Below, piece by piece: positions 1-5,883 of a DNA stretch of 7,817 nucleotides. The DNA comes from Prevotella sp. UBA2746 (GTDB taxonomy: Bacteria > Bacteroidota > Bacteroidia > Bacteroidales > Bacteroidaceae), in contig DEJO01000036.1 of the NCBI GenBank assembly GCA_002353555.1, positions 1,394-9,210 on the forward strand. The letters are read 5' to 3'. The notes beneath the pieces are model-generated. The model saw only the letters and a list, made by a program, of their open reading frames with translations, had not been told where the DNA came from and searched no databases. How positions within the stretch are numbered: position 1 is the first letter of the stretch; each line of letters begins with the position of its first letter. A program made the translations under genes and the position numbers.

Positions 1-1
1 G

Positions 2-9
2 TAACTTTG
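2..9 (+). promoter_or_regulatory. Bacteroidetes-type -7 promoter box upstream of yceD
   Basis: TAACTTTG matches the Bacteroidetes sigma-ABfr -7 consensus TAnnTTTG at every fixed position, and the same octamer serves as the -7 box of the mlaE promoter later in the window. The matching -33 TTTG would lie about 19 nt further upstream, outside the window, so only half of the promoter can be seen. It would drive the yceD-rpmF-fabH operon. Only 8 nt separate the box from the ATG at 18, so the transcript would have almost no leader. Confidence 0.6.
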
Positions 10-17
10 CAGCCCGT

Positions 18-545
18 ATGTGTGGTCACGAACCTTATATGATAGACTTGTTGGGCCTTGCTCAGGGGCATACGCTGCTGAGCATGAGGCTTGATGATGC
101 TTTCTTTGAGGCCGAAGACCAGACGGAGATACTGGGAGGTGACGTTTCCGTCGGGCTCGACATAGAGCGTTGCGGCGAAGTGTTCATCGTGAAGTTGTCA
201 GCCGAGGGCCGTGTGGCCGTGGTCTGCGACCTCTGCCTCGATGCGATGGATCAGCCCGTGGCTTCGGAAACCACTTTCAGCGTGCGCCTTGGCGACGAAG
301 ACGACTACTCGGACGACGTGGTCATTGTTTCGCGCGAGCGCGCACAGATAGATATGCGTTGGCTATTGACAGAACAGATAATCCTCGCCCTACCCATCAA
401 GCACGTTCATGCACCTGGAAAATGCAACGTTGCGATGACGGAAAAGCTCCATGAGCTGTCAGCTGCCCGAAGCAGTGATGCGGATGACAACAGTATTGTG
501 GACCCACGCTGGGAGACGCTGAAGAGATTAAAGATTCAAAATTAA
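18..545 (+). CDS. yceD: DUF177/YceD-family protein (23S rRNA accumulation)
   Basis: A 175-residue cytoplasmic protein of the DUF177 family. Members sit next to rpmF in most bacteria and are linked to 23S rRNA accumulation; the biochemical activity is not settled. Visible family marks are the Cys-Asp-Leu-Cys pair at residues 70-73, the HVHAPGKCN block at 129-137 as in other Bacteroidetes members, and the C-terminal DPRWETLKRL motif at 162-171. The start at 18 is preferred over the in-frame ATG at 39, because a short polar N-terminus ending in a Tyr before the I-x-L strand is usual in relatives. The -7 box ends 8 nt before this ATG, which suggests a leaderless or nearly leaderless message. The stop lies 12 nt before rpmF, so the two are almost certainly co-transcribed. 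Family assignment is firm; the exact start is less so. Confidence 0.85.
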   Translation: MCGHEPYMIDLLGLAQGHTLLSMRLDDAFFEAEDQTEILGGDVSVGLDIERCGEVFIVKLSAEGRVAVVCDLCLDAMDQPVASETTFSVRLGDEDDYSDDVVIVSRERAQIDMRWLLTEQIILALPIKHVHAPGKCNVAMTEKLHELSAARSSDADDNSIVDPRWETLKRLKIQN

Positions 546-550
546 AGATT
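527..550 (+). repeat. Short direct repeat at the yceD-rpmF junction
   Basis: ATTAAAGATT occurs at 527-536 and again at 541-550, a 14-nt period. The first copy encodes the last residues of YceD; the second covers its stop codon and leads into the rpmF start at 558. The duplication leaves an A/T-rich, weakly structured stretch just before rpmF, where no Shine-Dalgarno sequence is visible. Such A-rich leaders are common translation-initiation contexts in Bacteroidetes. The repeat may be chance or a small slippage duplication. Confidence 0.5.
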
Positions 551-557
551 AACAATT

Positions 558-743
558 ATGGCACATCCTAAAAGAAGACAGTCGAAGACTCGTACTCGTA
601 AAAGAAGAACTCATGACGGAGCTGTAGCTCCCACGCTGGCAGTATGCCCTAACTGCGGTGCTTACTACGTTTACCACACGGTATGTCCTACATGCGGATA
701 CTACAGAGGTAAGGTAGCTATCGAAAAGGAAACGGTTGAATAA
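558..743 (+). CDS. rpmF: 50S ribosomal protein L32
   Basis: A 61-residue ribosomal protein bL32 of the large subunit. The N-terminus MAHPKRRQSKTRTRKRR is the typical basic rRNA-binding tail. It is followed by a zinc ribbon with two CxxC pairs (Cys30, Cys33, Cys43, Cys46), so this is the zinc-binding C+ form. Length is normal for bL32. It lies 12 nt after yceD, the usual partner gene. Its TAA stop overlaps the fabH ATG by one base (TAATG at 741-745), an arrangement that normally couples translation of the second gene to termination of the first. No plsX lies between rpmF and fabH, unlike the classical proteobacterial order. Confidence 0.97.
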   Translation: MAHPKRRQSKTRTRKRRTHDGAVAPTLAVCPNCGAYYVYHTVCPTCGYYRGKVAIEKETVE

Positions 744-1762
744 TGGAGAAAATCAACGCGATAATCACCGGTGTGGGCGGCTACGTGCCTGACTATATCC
801 TGAACAATCAGGAATTGTCGCGCATGGTAGACACCAGCGACGAGTGGATTATGACCCGTGTGGGCATCAAGGAGCGTCATATTCTCACCGAGGAAGGTCT
901 CGGCACGAGCTATATGGCGCGCAAGGCTGCCAAGCAGCTGATGCAGAAGACGGGTGTAGACCCCGACAGCATCGATGCACTTATCGTTACCACCACCACT
1001 CCCGACTATAAGTTCCCTTCTACAGCATCTATCGTTGTGGGCAAGCTCGGACTGAAGAACGCCTTCGCGTTCGACTTCGAGGCAGCCTGTTGCGGTTTCC
1101 TGTACACGCTCGATGTTGCAGCGTCGATGATTCAGAGCGGCAGGTATAAGAAAATCATCGTGATTGGTGCTGACAAGATGTCCTCACTGATAGACTATAC
1201 CGACCGTCAGACCTGCGTCTTGTTTGGCGACGGTGCCGGTGCAGTATTGGTAGAGGCAACGACCGAAGAGAATGTCGGTGTGCAGAATTCCTATCTCCGT
1301 ACCGATGGCAAGGGGTTGCCGTTCCTTCATCTGAAGGCAGGCGGCTCTGTTTGTCCTCCATCCCGTTTTACCGTAGACCACCGTCTGCACTACCTCTACC
1401 AAGAGGGGCGCACCGTTTTCCGCTTTGCTGTCACCGCCATGAGCGATGATGTAGTGGAAATCCTGAAGCGCAACGAGATGACTGCCGATGACGTTCAGTG
1501 GGTGATACCCCACGAAGCCAACATGCGCATCATCGAGGCAGTTGCCAAGCGTGCCGATTTCCCGTTAGACAAGGTGGTGATTAATATCGACCGTTACGGC
1601 AATACGAGTGCAGCCACTATCCCGTTGGCACTATGGGATCATGAGAGGAACCTCAAGAAAGGCGACAATATCATCTTTACCGCTTTCGGAGCCGGTTTCG
1701 TTCACGGTGCCTCTTTCTACAAGTGGGCATACGACGGAGCATCAGTCAGCGTGAAGAAGTAA
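743..1762 (+). CDS. fabH: 3-oxoacyl-ACP synthase III (FabH)
   Basis: A 339-residue cytoplasmic beta-ketoacyl-ACP synthase III, which condenses acetyl-CoA (or another short acyl-CoA) with malonyl-ACP to start type II fatty-acid synthesis. The thiolase-fold triad is complete: nucleophile Cys116 in EAACCGF, His257 in PHEAN and Asn287 in GNTSA. The N-terminal block TSDEWIMTRVGIKER (31-45) and the FGDGAGAVL loop (161-169) are typical of FabH. The active-site Cys is followed by a second Cys (117), where Ala or Ser is usual. The C-terminal glycine loop reads FGAGFVHGA (315-323). The start is fixed by the TAATG overlap with rpmF. Length is slightly above the family norm because of a short polar tail after residue 329. 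Primer specificity (acetyl or branched) cannot be read from the sequence. Confidence 0.96.
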   Translation: MEKINAIITGVGGYVPDYILNNQELSRMVDTSDEWIMTRVGIKERHILTEEGLGTSYMARKAAKQLMQKTGVDPDSIDALIVTTTTPDYKFPSTASIVVGKLGLKNAFAFDFEAACCGFLYTLDVAASMIQSGRYKKIIVIGADKMSSLIDYTDRQTCVLFGDGAGAVLVEATTEENVGVQNSYLRTDGKGLPFLHLKAGGSVCPPSRFTVDHRLHYLYQEGRTVFRFAVTAMSDDVVEILKRNEMTADDVQWVIPHEANMRIIEAVAKRADFPLDKVVINIDRYGNTSAATIPLALWDHERNLKKGDNIIFTAFGAGFVHGASFYKWAYDGASVSVKK

Positions 1763-1768
1763 TTTTCA

Positions 1769-1886
1769 AGGGAGCTAAAGAAATAGAAAGCATCCCTTCG
1801 CGAGTTTTCGACAGGAAACAAACGGGTGGCATCCTTTCGGGGACATGCACCTGCAAGCGGAGAGATACCTTTGTTTCTTTAGCTCC
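1769..1886 (+). repeat. MITE-like inverted-repeat element between fabH and era
   Basis: GGAGCTAAAGAAA at 1771-1783 and TTTCTTTAGCTCC at 1874-1886 are perfect 13-bp inverted repeats at the ends of a non-coding stretch. TTTTCA lies directly outside on both sides (1763-1768 and 1887-1892), like a 6-bp target duplication, although the left side has two extra bases (AG) before the perfect repeat. Inside are two imperfect hairpins: CCTTCG/CGAcAGG at 1795-1815, and CGGGTG/CACCTG at 1823-1853 extended by CAT/ATG. An internal direct repeat, GCATCCYTTCG, occurs at 1790-1800 and 1829-1839. No convincing coding sequence is present. Readings considered are a miniature mobile element moved by a transposase in trans, a dispersed palindromic repeat, or a resident structured RNA in the operon. 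The repeats are seen directly; mobility is inferred. Confidence 0.55.
1866..1873 (+). promoter_or_regulatory. Possible -7 promoter box upstream of era
   Basis: TACCTTTG fits TAnnTTTG at all fixed positions and lies 41 nt before the era ATG, which would give a leader of roughly 35 nt. No TTTG is found near the expected -33 position (around 1843-1846), so it is at best half a promoter. It falls inside the inverted-repeat element just before its right arm. If it is active, the element would supply era and the genes downstream with their own promoter. Confidence 0.3.
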
Positions 1887-1914
1887 TTTTCACTCCATAA
1901 AACACCTAAACATC

Positions 1915-2868
1915 ATGCATAAAGCCGGATTTGTAAACATAGTAGGGAATCCCAACGTAGGCAAGTCGACGCTGATGAACCAGCTCGTGGGTGAGCGCAT
2001 CAGCATTGCCACTTTCAAGGCACAGACCACCCGCCACCGTATCATGGGCATCGTGAACACTGATGACATGCAGATCGTCTTCAGCGACACGCCGGGCGTG
2101 CTGAAACCCAACTACAAGATGCAGGAGATGATGCTGGCGTTCTCAGAGAGTGCGTTAGCCGATGCCGACGTGCTGCTTTATGTCACGGATGTGGTAGAAG
2201 ACCCAGAGAAGAACATAGACTTCTTGGAAAAGGTGCAGCAGATGAAGATTCCGGTGCTGTTGCTGATCAATAAGATTGATGAGCTGGCACAGAAGTCGGA
2301 CGAGGCCGACAAACCCGGTAAGTCAGACAAATCAGACCAGTCGGACCAGTCAGGCAATTCTGACGCAAGGCTTGGCAGGTTGGTCGAGCGGTGGCACAAA
2401 CTGTTGCCCAATGCCGAGATCCTGCCCATCTCTGCCAAGAATAAGTTTGGAGTAGACATTCTGCTGAAGCGCATCAAGGAACTGTTGCCAGACTCGCCGC
2501 CCTATTTCGGCAAAGACCAGCTGACAGACAAGCCAGCCCGCTTCTTTGTCAGCGAGATTATCCGCGAGAAGATACTGCTCTACTACGACAAGGAGATACC
2601 GTATTCTGTGGAGGTTCGTGTGGAAAGTTTCAAGGAGTCGGAGAAAAATATTCATATCCGGGCTATCATCTACGTGGAACGTGACTCGCAGAAGGGCATC
2701 ATCATCGGACATCAGGGCTATGCTCTGAAGAAGGTGGGCATGGAGAGTCGCAAGGCTTTGGAGAAGTTCTTCGGCAAGCCCATCTTCCTTGAGACCTATG
2801 TCAAGGTAGACAAGGACTGGCGTTCGTCGCAGAAAGAACTCAATATCTTTGGCTATAACCCAGAATAA
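1915..2868 (+). CDS. era: GTPase Era, with a Ser/Asp-rich insertion
   Basis: A 317-residue Ras-like GTPase that binds the 3' end of 16S rRNA and helps mature the 30S subunit. G motifs are in order: G1 GNPNVGKS (11-18), G2 Thr within KAQTTR (35-40), G3 DTPG (58-61), G4 NKID (119-122), G5 SAK (173-175). A C-terminal KH domain follows from about 200, with FVSEIIREKIL (211-221) and the GHQG RNA-binding loop (265-268). The start at 1915 puts the G1 loop at the normal distance. The reading frame stays open upstream to 1723 but runs through fabH and the repeat element. Era is usually near 290-300 residues; the excess here is mostly a KSD-rich stretch at about 127-150 between G4 and G5. A 152-nt gap separates it from fabH, and 28 nt separate it from the next gene. 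Confidence 0.96.
   Translation: MHKAGFVNIVGNPNVGKSTLMNQLVGERISIATFKAQTTRHRIMGIVNTDDMQIVFSDTPGVLKPNYKMQEMMLAFSESALADADVLLYVTDVVEDPEKNIDFLEKVQQMKIPVLLLINKIDELAQKSDEADKPGKSDKSDQSDQSGNSDARLGRLVERWHKLLPNAEILPISAKNKFGVDILLKRIKELLPDSPPYFGKDQLTDKPARFFVSEIIREKILLYYDKEIPYSVEVRVESFKESEKNIHIRAIIYVERDSQKGIIIGHQGYALKKVGMESRKALEKFFGKPIFLETYVKVDKDWRSSQKELNIFGYNPE
2293..2364 (+). repeat. Tandem 9-nt repeat encoding a KSD/QSD tract in Era
   Basis: Five consecutive 9-nt units lie at 2320-2364 (AAGTCAGAC, AAATCAGAC, CAGTCGGAC, CAGTCAGGC, AATTCTGAC), in frame, encoding KSD-KSD-QSD-QSG-NSD at Era residues 136-150. A related unit, AAGTCGGAC, lies upstream at 2293-2301. Together they make a hydrophilic stretch at residues 127-150, after the NKID motif and before the helix that leads to the G5 loop. 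The pattern suggests slippage expansion in a surface loop. Unit divergence indicates it is not freshly expanded. Confidence 0.75.
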
Positions 2869-2896
2869 CCATTCAATAAAGAAAGGAAGAAAGCGT

Positions 2897-3289
2897 ATGA
2901 AAAAGTTAGTTTTCATGTTCATGGCATTGCTGTTTTCGTTTGGGACTGTTTCAGCTCAGACCGTGCAGGCTCATACCGAGTATACCAAATACACGGGAAA
3001 GATAGGACCACATGCCGTTACGTTGTACCTGAATATCAGGGAAGAGGTTGGAAATGTTGCTGGCTATTATTACTATGATGCCCGTCCTCAAAGTAAGTTC
3101 ACGTTGAAGTTGGTGAAAAATGAGCCCAGTTTGGGTGGCTTTAACCGCGTGGAACTCAAAGAATATACTGCGAAGGGCAATCATACGGGCACCTTCCGTG
3201 GAGATGTCGTTTCTCGTGGTGACGGGTTCAGTGGCGTTTTTACAACCAAGAAAGGCAAGAAGTATAAGTTTGAATTGATGGAGGAATGA
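2897..3289 (+). CDS. Small secreted protein of unknown function
   Basis: A 130-residue protein with a clear signal peptide: MKK, then a hydrophobic core at 4-18, with likely cleavage after VSA at residue 20. The mature part is short and beta-rich. It resembles a small Bacteroidetes exported module with the pattern K-I-G...V-x-L-x-L, G-Y-Y-Y-Y-D (56-61), L-K-E-Y...T-G-x-F-x-G (87-102), then S-G-x-F near the C-terminus (112-115). No catalytic residues are recognisable and no function is assigned. There is no lipobox, so it should be soluble in the periplasm or exported. The start at 2897 is chosen because it opens directly on the signal peptide and follows a purine-rich AAAGGAAG stretch; the frame is open further upstream into era. 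It sits 28 nt after era and 4 nt before der, inside the operon. Confidence 0.8.
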   Translation: MKKLVFMFMALLFSFGTVSAQTVQAHTEYTKYTGKIGPHAVTLYLNIREEVGNVAGYYYYDARPQSKFTLKLVKNEPSLGGFNRVELKEYTAKGNHTGTFRGDVVSRGDGFSGVFTTKKGKKYKFELMEE

Positions 3290-3293
3290 TCGT

Positions 3294-4607
3294 ATGGGAA
3301 ATTTAGTAGCGATAGTGGGGCGCCCCAATGTGGGCAAATCCACGCTTTTCAATAGGTTGACGCAGTCGCGCAAGGCGATAGTCAGCGACACTGCCGGTAC
3401 CACGCGCGACCGACAGTATGGTAAGTGCAGTTGGAACGGTCGTGAGTTCTCGGTGGTAGACACCGGAGGATGGGTAGTGAAGTCGGACGACATCTTTGAA
3501 GATGCCATCCGCAAGCAAGTGACCGTAGCCACCGAAGAAGCCGACCTTGTATTGTTTGTCGTTGACGTGGAAACAGGACTCACCGACTGGGATGAGGATG
3601 TAGCATTGATACTTCGCCGTACCAAGCTGCCGGTGATACTTGTTGCCAACAAGGTGGATAACAGTGCGGAATACTACCAGGCATCTGAATTCTACAAGCT
3701 GGGCTTGGGAGAGCCGCAGTGCATCTCTGCCGCTACAGGTGGAGGTACAGGCGACCTGCTCGACCTGTTGCTGACGAAGCTGAAGGCCGACGAAGAACCC
3801 GACATCGAGGAGAACATCCCGCGTTTTGCTGTTGTCGGTCGTCCCAATGCCGGCAAGTCGAGCTTGATCAACGCCTTCATCGGCGAAGACCGCAACATCG
3901 TTACCGACATTGCCGGTACCACCCGCGACAGCATCTACACCCGTTACGACAAGTTCGGCTTCGACTTCTATCTCGTTGATACCGCCGGCATCCGTCGTAA
4001 GAACAAGGTTACTGAAGACCTGGAGTTCTATAGCGTCATGCGCAGCATCCGTGCCATCGAGAACTCTGATGTCTGTATCCTCATGATTGATGCCACTCGT
4101 GGCATCGAGGCGCAGGACATGAACATCTTCCAGCTGATACAGAAGAACAACAAGTCGCTGGTCGTCGTCGTCAACAAGTGGGACTTGGTGGAAGACAAGA
4201 GCCAGAAGATTATCGACACCTTCGAGTCTGCCATCCGAAACCGCATGGCTCCTTTCGTCGACTTTCCCATCATCTTCAGCTCGGCCCTCACCAAACAGCG
4301 CATCTTCAAGGTGATGGAGACCGCCAAGAAGGTCTATCTCAACCGCAAGTCGCGCATTGGTACGACGAAGCTCAACGAGGTGTTGCTCCCCTTGATTGAG
4401 GCCTATCCGCCACCATCCATCAAGGGAAAGTATATCAAGATAAAGTATGTGGCACAGATCCCCGACACGCAGATTCCTTCTTTTGTGTTTTATGCCAATC
4501 TGCCGCAGTATGTCAAGGAACCCTATAAGCGTTTCTTGGAGAACAAGATACGTGAGAACTGGGACTTGCACGGCTGTCCCATTCATGTGTTCATCCGACA
4601 GAAATAG
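3294..4607 (+). CDS. der: Ribosome biogenesis GTPase Der (EngA)
   Basis: A 437-residue double-GTPase needed for 50S subunit assembly. G domain 1 has GRPNVGKS (9-16), DTGG (56-59) and NKVD (119-122), with a G5 ISAATGGG loop (144-151). G domain 2 has GRPNAGKS (182-189), DTAG (229-232), NKWD (294-297) and a SAL G5 (330-332). A C-terminal KH-like domain runs from about 350 to the end and includes FVFYANLPQYV (397-407) and the YKRFLENKIRENW helix (411-423). Length and architecture match the family. The start lies 4 nt after the stop of the secreted protein, with GAGGAA about 8 nt upstream as a probable ribosome binding site. It is the second ribosome-assembly GTPase in the operon, and the lipoprotein gene begins one base after its stop. 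Confidence 0.97.
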   Translation: MGNLVAIVGRPNVGKSTLFNRLTQSRKAIVSDTAGTTRDRQYGKCSWNGREFSVVDTGGWVVKSDDIFEDAIRKQVTVATEEADLVLFVVDVETGLTDWDEDVALILRRTKLPVILVANKVDNSAEYYQASEFYKLGLGEPQCISAATGGGTGDLLDLLLTKLKADEEPDIEENIPRFAVVGRPNAGKSSLINAFIGEDRNIVTDIAGTTRDSIYTRYDKFGFDFYLVDTAGIRRKNKVTEDLEFYSVMRSIRAIENSDVCILMIDATRGIEAQDMNIFQLIQKNNKSLVVVVNKWDLVEDKSQKIIDTFESAIRNRMAPFVDFPIIFSSALTKQRIFKVMETAKKVYLNRKSRIGTTKLNEVLLPLIEAYPPPSIKGKYIKIKYVAQIPDTQIPSFVFYANLPQYVKEPYKRFLENKIRENWDLHGCPIHVFIRQK

Positions 4608-4608
4608 T

Positions 4609-5055
4609 ATGCTGATGAAATTTCCCAGTTCCTCCCATAAGCATTGCTGCTGGCGGCATAGCTTCATTGCTGTAGTCCTGTTGCCGATGTATATCTTGTT
4701 GTTGTCTGGCTGCCGTCAGCAACAGGCAGATTCCTCCGAGCTTGCCGCACGTGTGGCTAAGCAATACTACGACCTGTTGATTAGTGGGCGCTATGAAGAT
4801 TATGTTGCCGGTATCCACCAACCCGACTCCATCCCCGACAGCTACCGTTCGCAGCTGATAGACAATGCCAAGTTGTTTATGGAGCAGCAACGGCAGGAAC
4901 ATCAGGGATTGAAAGAGGTGTCGGTAGTCTCTGCCGTTGTCGGTGCCGACGGTCATATTGCCGATGTATACCTACTCTTCACTTTTGGTGATGGTAATAC
5001 CGAGCAGGTGCTCGTCCCGATGGTGGAACGAGGCGGCAATTGGCTCATGAGATAA
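4609..5055 (+). CDS. Small lipoprotein, possible NTF2-like (DUF4878-type) fold
   Basis: A 148-residue predicted lipoprotein. A basic, Cys- and His-containing N-terminus (1-17) precedes a hydrophobic segment (19-32) and the lipobox LLSG-Cys35, so the mature protein would be acylated at Cys35 and leave the inner membrane by signal peptidase II. The mature part starts with a helix (about 43-62, YYDLLISGRYEDYV) and ends with strands containing D-V-Y-L-L-F-T-F (119-126) and V-P-M-V (136-139) before NWLMR. This helix-then-sheet pattern recalls NTF2-like DUF4878 proteins; the match is by eye and tentative. The start at 4609 lies one base after the der stop; an ATG at 4615 in the same frame is an equally possible start (146 residues). 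No substrate or role can be assigned. It converges on the mlaF gene with 12 nt between stops. Confidence 0.75.
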   Translation: MLMKFPSSSHKHCCWRHSFIAVVLLPMYILLLSGCRQQQADSSELAARVAKQYYDLLISGRYEDYVAGIHQPDSIPDSYRSQLIDNAKLFMEQQRQEHQGLKEVSVVSAVVGADGHIADVYLLFTFGDGNTEQVLVPMVERGGNWLMR

Positions 5056-5067
5056 GGGTTGGAAGTC

Positions 5068-5844
5068 TTATTTCACAAATTGATGTTCCTGGTTTTCCAC
5101 CTCTTTTACCTTCTTGAACAAATCTGAGGCGAAGACCAGGTCGTTCAGTTTCTTGTTGCTCGAACTGATGACGGTGTCTTTGTTTCCCTGCCATTCCTTT
5201 TTTCCGTCGGCAATGAAGACGATGTTCTCGCCAATACCCATCACCGAGTTCATGTCGTGGGTGTTGATGATGGTTGTCGTCTTAAACTCCTGAGTGATGC
5301 CGTGCAGCAGTTCGTCGATGACGAGCGATGTCTTTGGGTCGAGTCCTGAGTTTGGTTCGTCGCAGAAGAGGTACTTCGGGTTCATCACTATGGCGCGTGC
5401 AATGGCTACACGCTTCTGCATACCACCCGAAATCTCACCCGGATACTTGTTCTCAGCACCCTTCAGGTTGACTCGCTCCAGACATTCCATGGCACGTTTC
5501 TTACGTTCGCTAACGTTCTTTGTGGAGAACATGTCGAGCGGAAACATCACGTTTTCCAATACTGTCATCGAGTCGAAGAGTGCAGCACTCTGAAAGATCA
5601 TTCCCATCTCGCGGCGCATCAGCACCTGGTCTCTCTTCGTCATCTGCACGAAGTTGCGTCCGTCGTATAGGATTTCGCCCTTCGTCGGTTCCAACAATCC
5701 TACGATGTTCTTCATCAGTACCGTCTTTCCAGCACCTGACTGTCCGATAATCAGGTTCACCTTACCGTCTTCAAATACGGTGTTGATGTCGGTGAGCACT
5801 TCTCTTCCACCGAACGACTTGTGCAAATGTTTTACTTCTATCAT
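5068..5844 (-). CDS. mlaF: MlaF-type ABC transporter ATPase
   Basis: A 258-residue ABC ATPase of the Mla/Ttg2A group, which powers MCE-protein lipid trafficking between inner and outer membranes. Motifs in order are Walker A GQSGAGKT (34-41), Q-loop Gln85 in MIFQSAALF, signature ISGGMQKR (138-145), Walker B YLFCDEP (158-164), D-loop SGLDP (166-170) and the switch His196. MIFQSAALFDSMTV after Walker A and the GGMQKR signature are characteristic of MlaF rather than of amino-acid or metal importers. It lies 39 nt downstream of the permease gene on the same strand and is presumably co-transcribed with it from the promoter near 6659-6689. No mlaD, mlaC or mlaB follows. Its 3' end faces the lipoprotein gene with no clear terminator between them. 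Confidence 0.93.
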   Translation of the reverse strand: MIEVKHLHKSFGGREVLTDINTVFEDGKVNLIIGQSGAGKTVLMKNIVGLLEPTKGEILYDGRNFVQMTKRDQVLMRREMGMIFQSAALFDSMTVLENVMFPLDMFSTKNVSERKKRAMECLERVNLKGAENKYPGEISGGMQKRVAIARAIVMNPKYLFCDEPNSGLDPKTSLVIDELLHGITQEFKTTTIINTHDMNSVMGIGENIVFIADGKKEWQGNKDTVISSSNKKLNDLVFASDLFKKVKEVENQEHQFVK

Positions 5845-5883
5845 ATGATGATGGATTCGTTCTTTTTATCGATAGCAGATGTG

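Noticed and set aside
1723..1914. N-terminal extension of Era, since the frame is open from 1723
   Set aside because: The extension overlaps the fabH end and the inverted-repeat element, and would put the G1 loop about 64 residues too far in. The ATG at 1915 gives the normal Era start.
2844..2851. TATCTTTG, a perfect -7 box match 45 nt before the secreted-protein gene
   Set aside because: It lies in the Era coding end, where it encodes the common Ile-Phe-Gly of the C-terminus, and no TTTG sits 19 nt upstream. Coincidence is more likely.
2350..2922. Open frame of 190 codons on the minus strand across era
   Set aside because: It is antisense to the Era KH domain and has no start context or family motif.
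2951..3652. Open frame of 233 codons on the minus strand across the secreted-protein and der genes
   Set aside because: It overlaps two better-supported genes on the other strand; the product is Ser/Thr-rich with no domain.
4447..4608. N-terminal extension of the lipoprotein into der
   Set aside because: It would bury the lipoprotein signal peptide deep in the protein; the ATG at 4609 places the lipobox Cys at 35.
3303..4667. Open frame of 454 codons on the minus strand, almost fully antisense to der
   Set aside because: It mirrors der, whose motifs are complete and in frame. The antisense product has no recognisable domain and looks like a by-product of der codon use. Length alone is not evidence.
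5061..5089. Possible terminator hairpin GGAA/TTCC after the lipoprotein gene
   Set aside because: Only four base pairs with a 21-nt loop and no U run. Not credible as a terminator.
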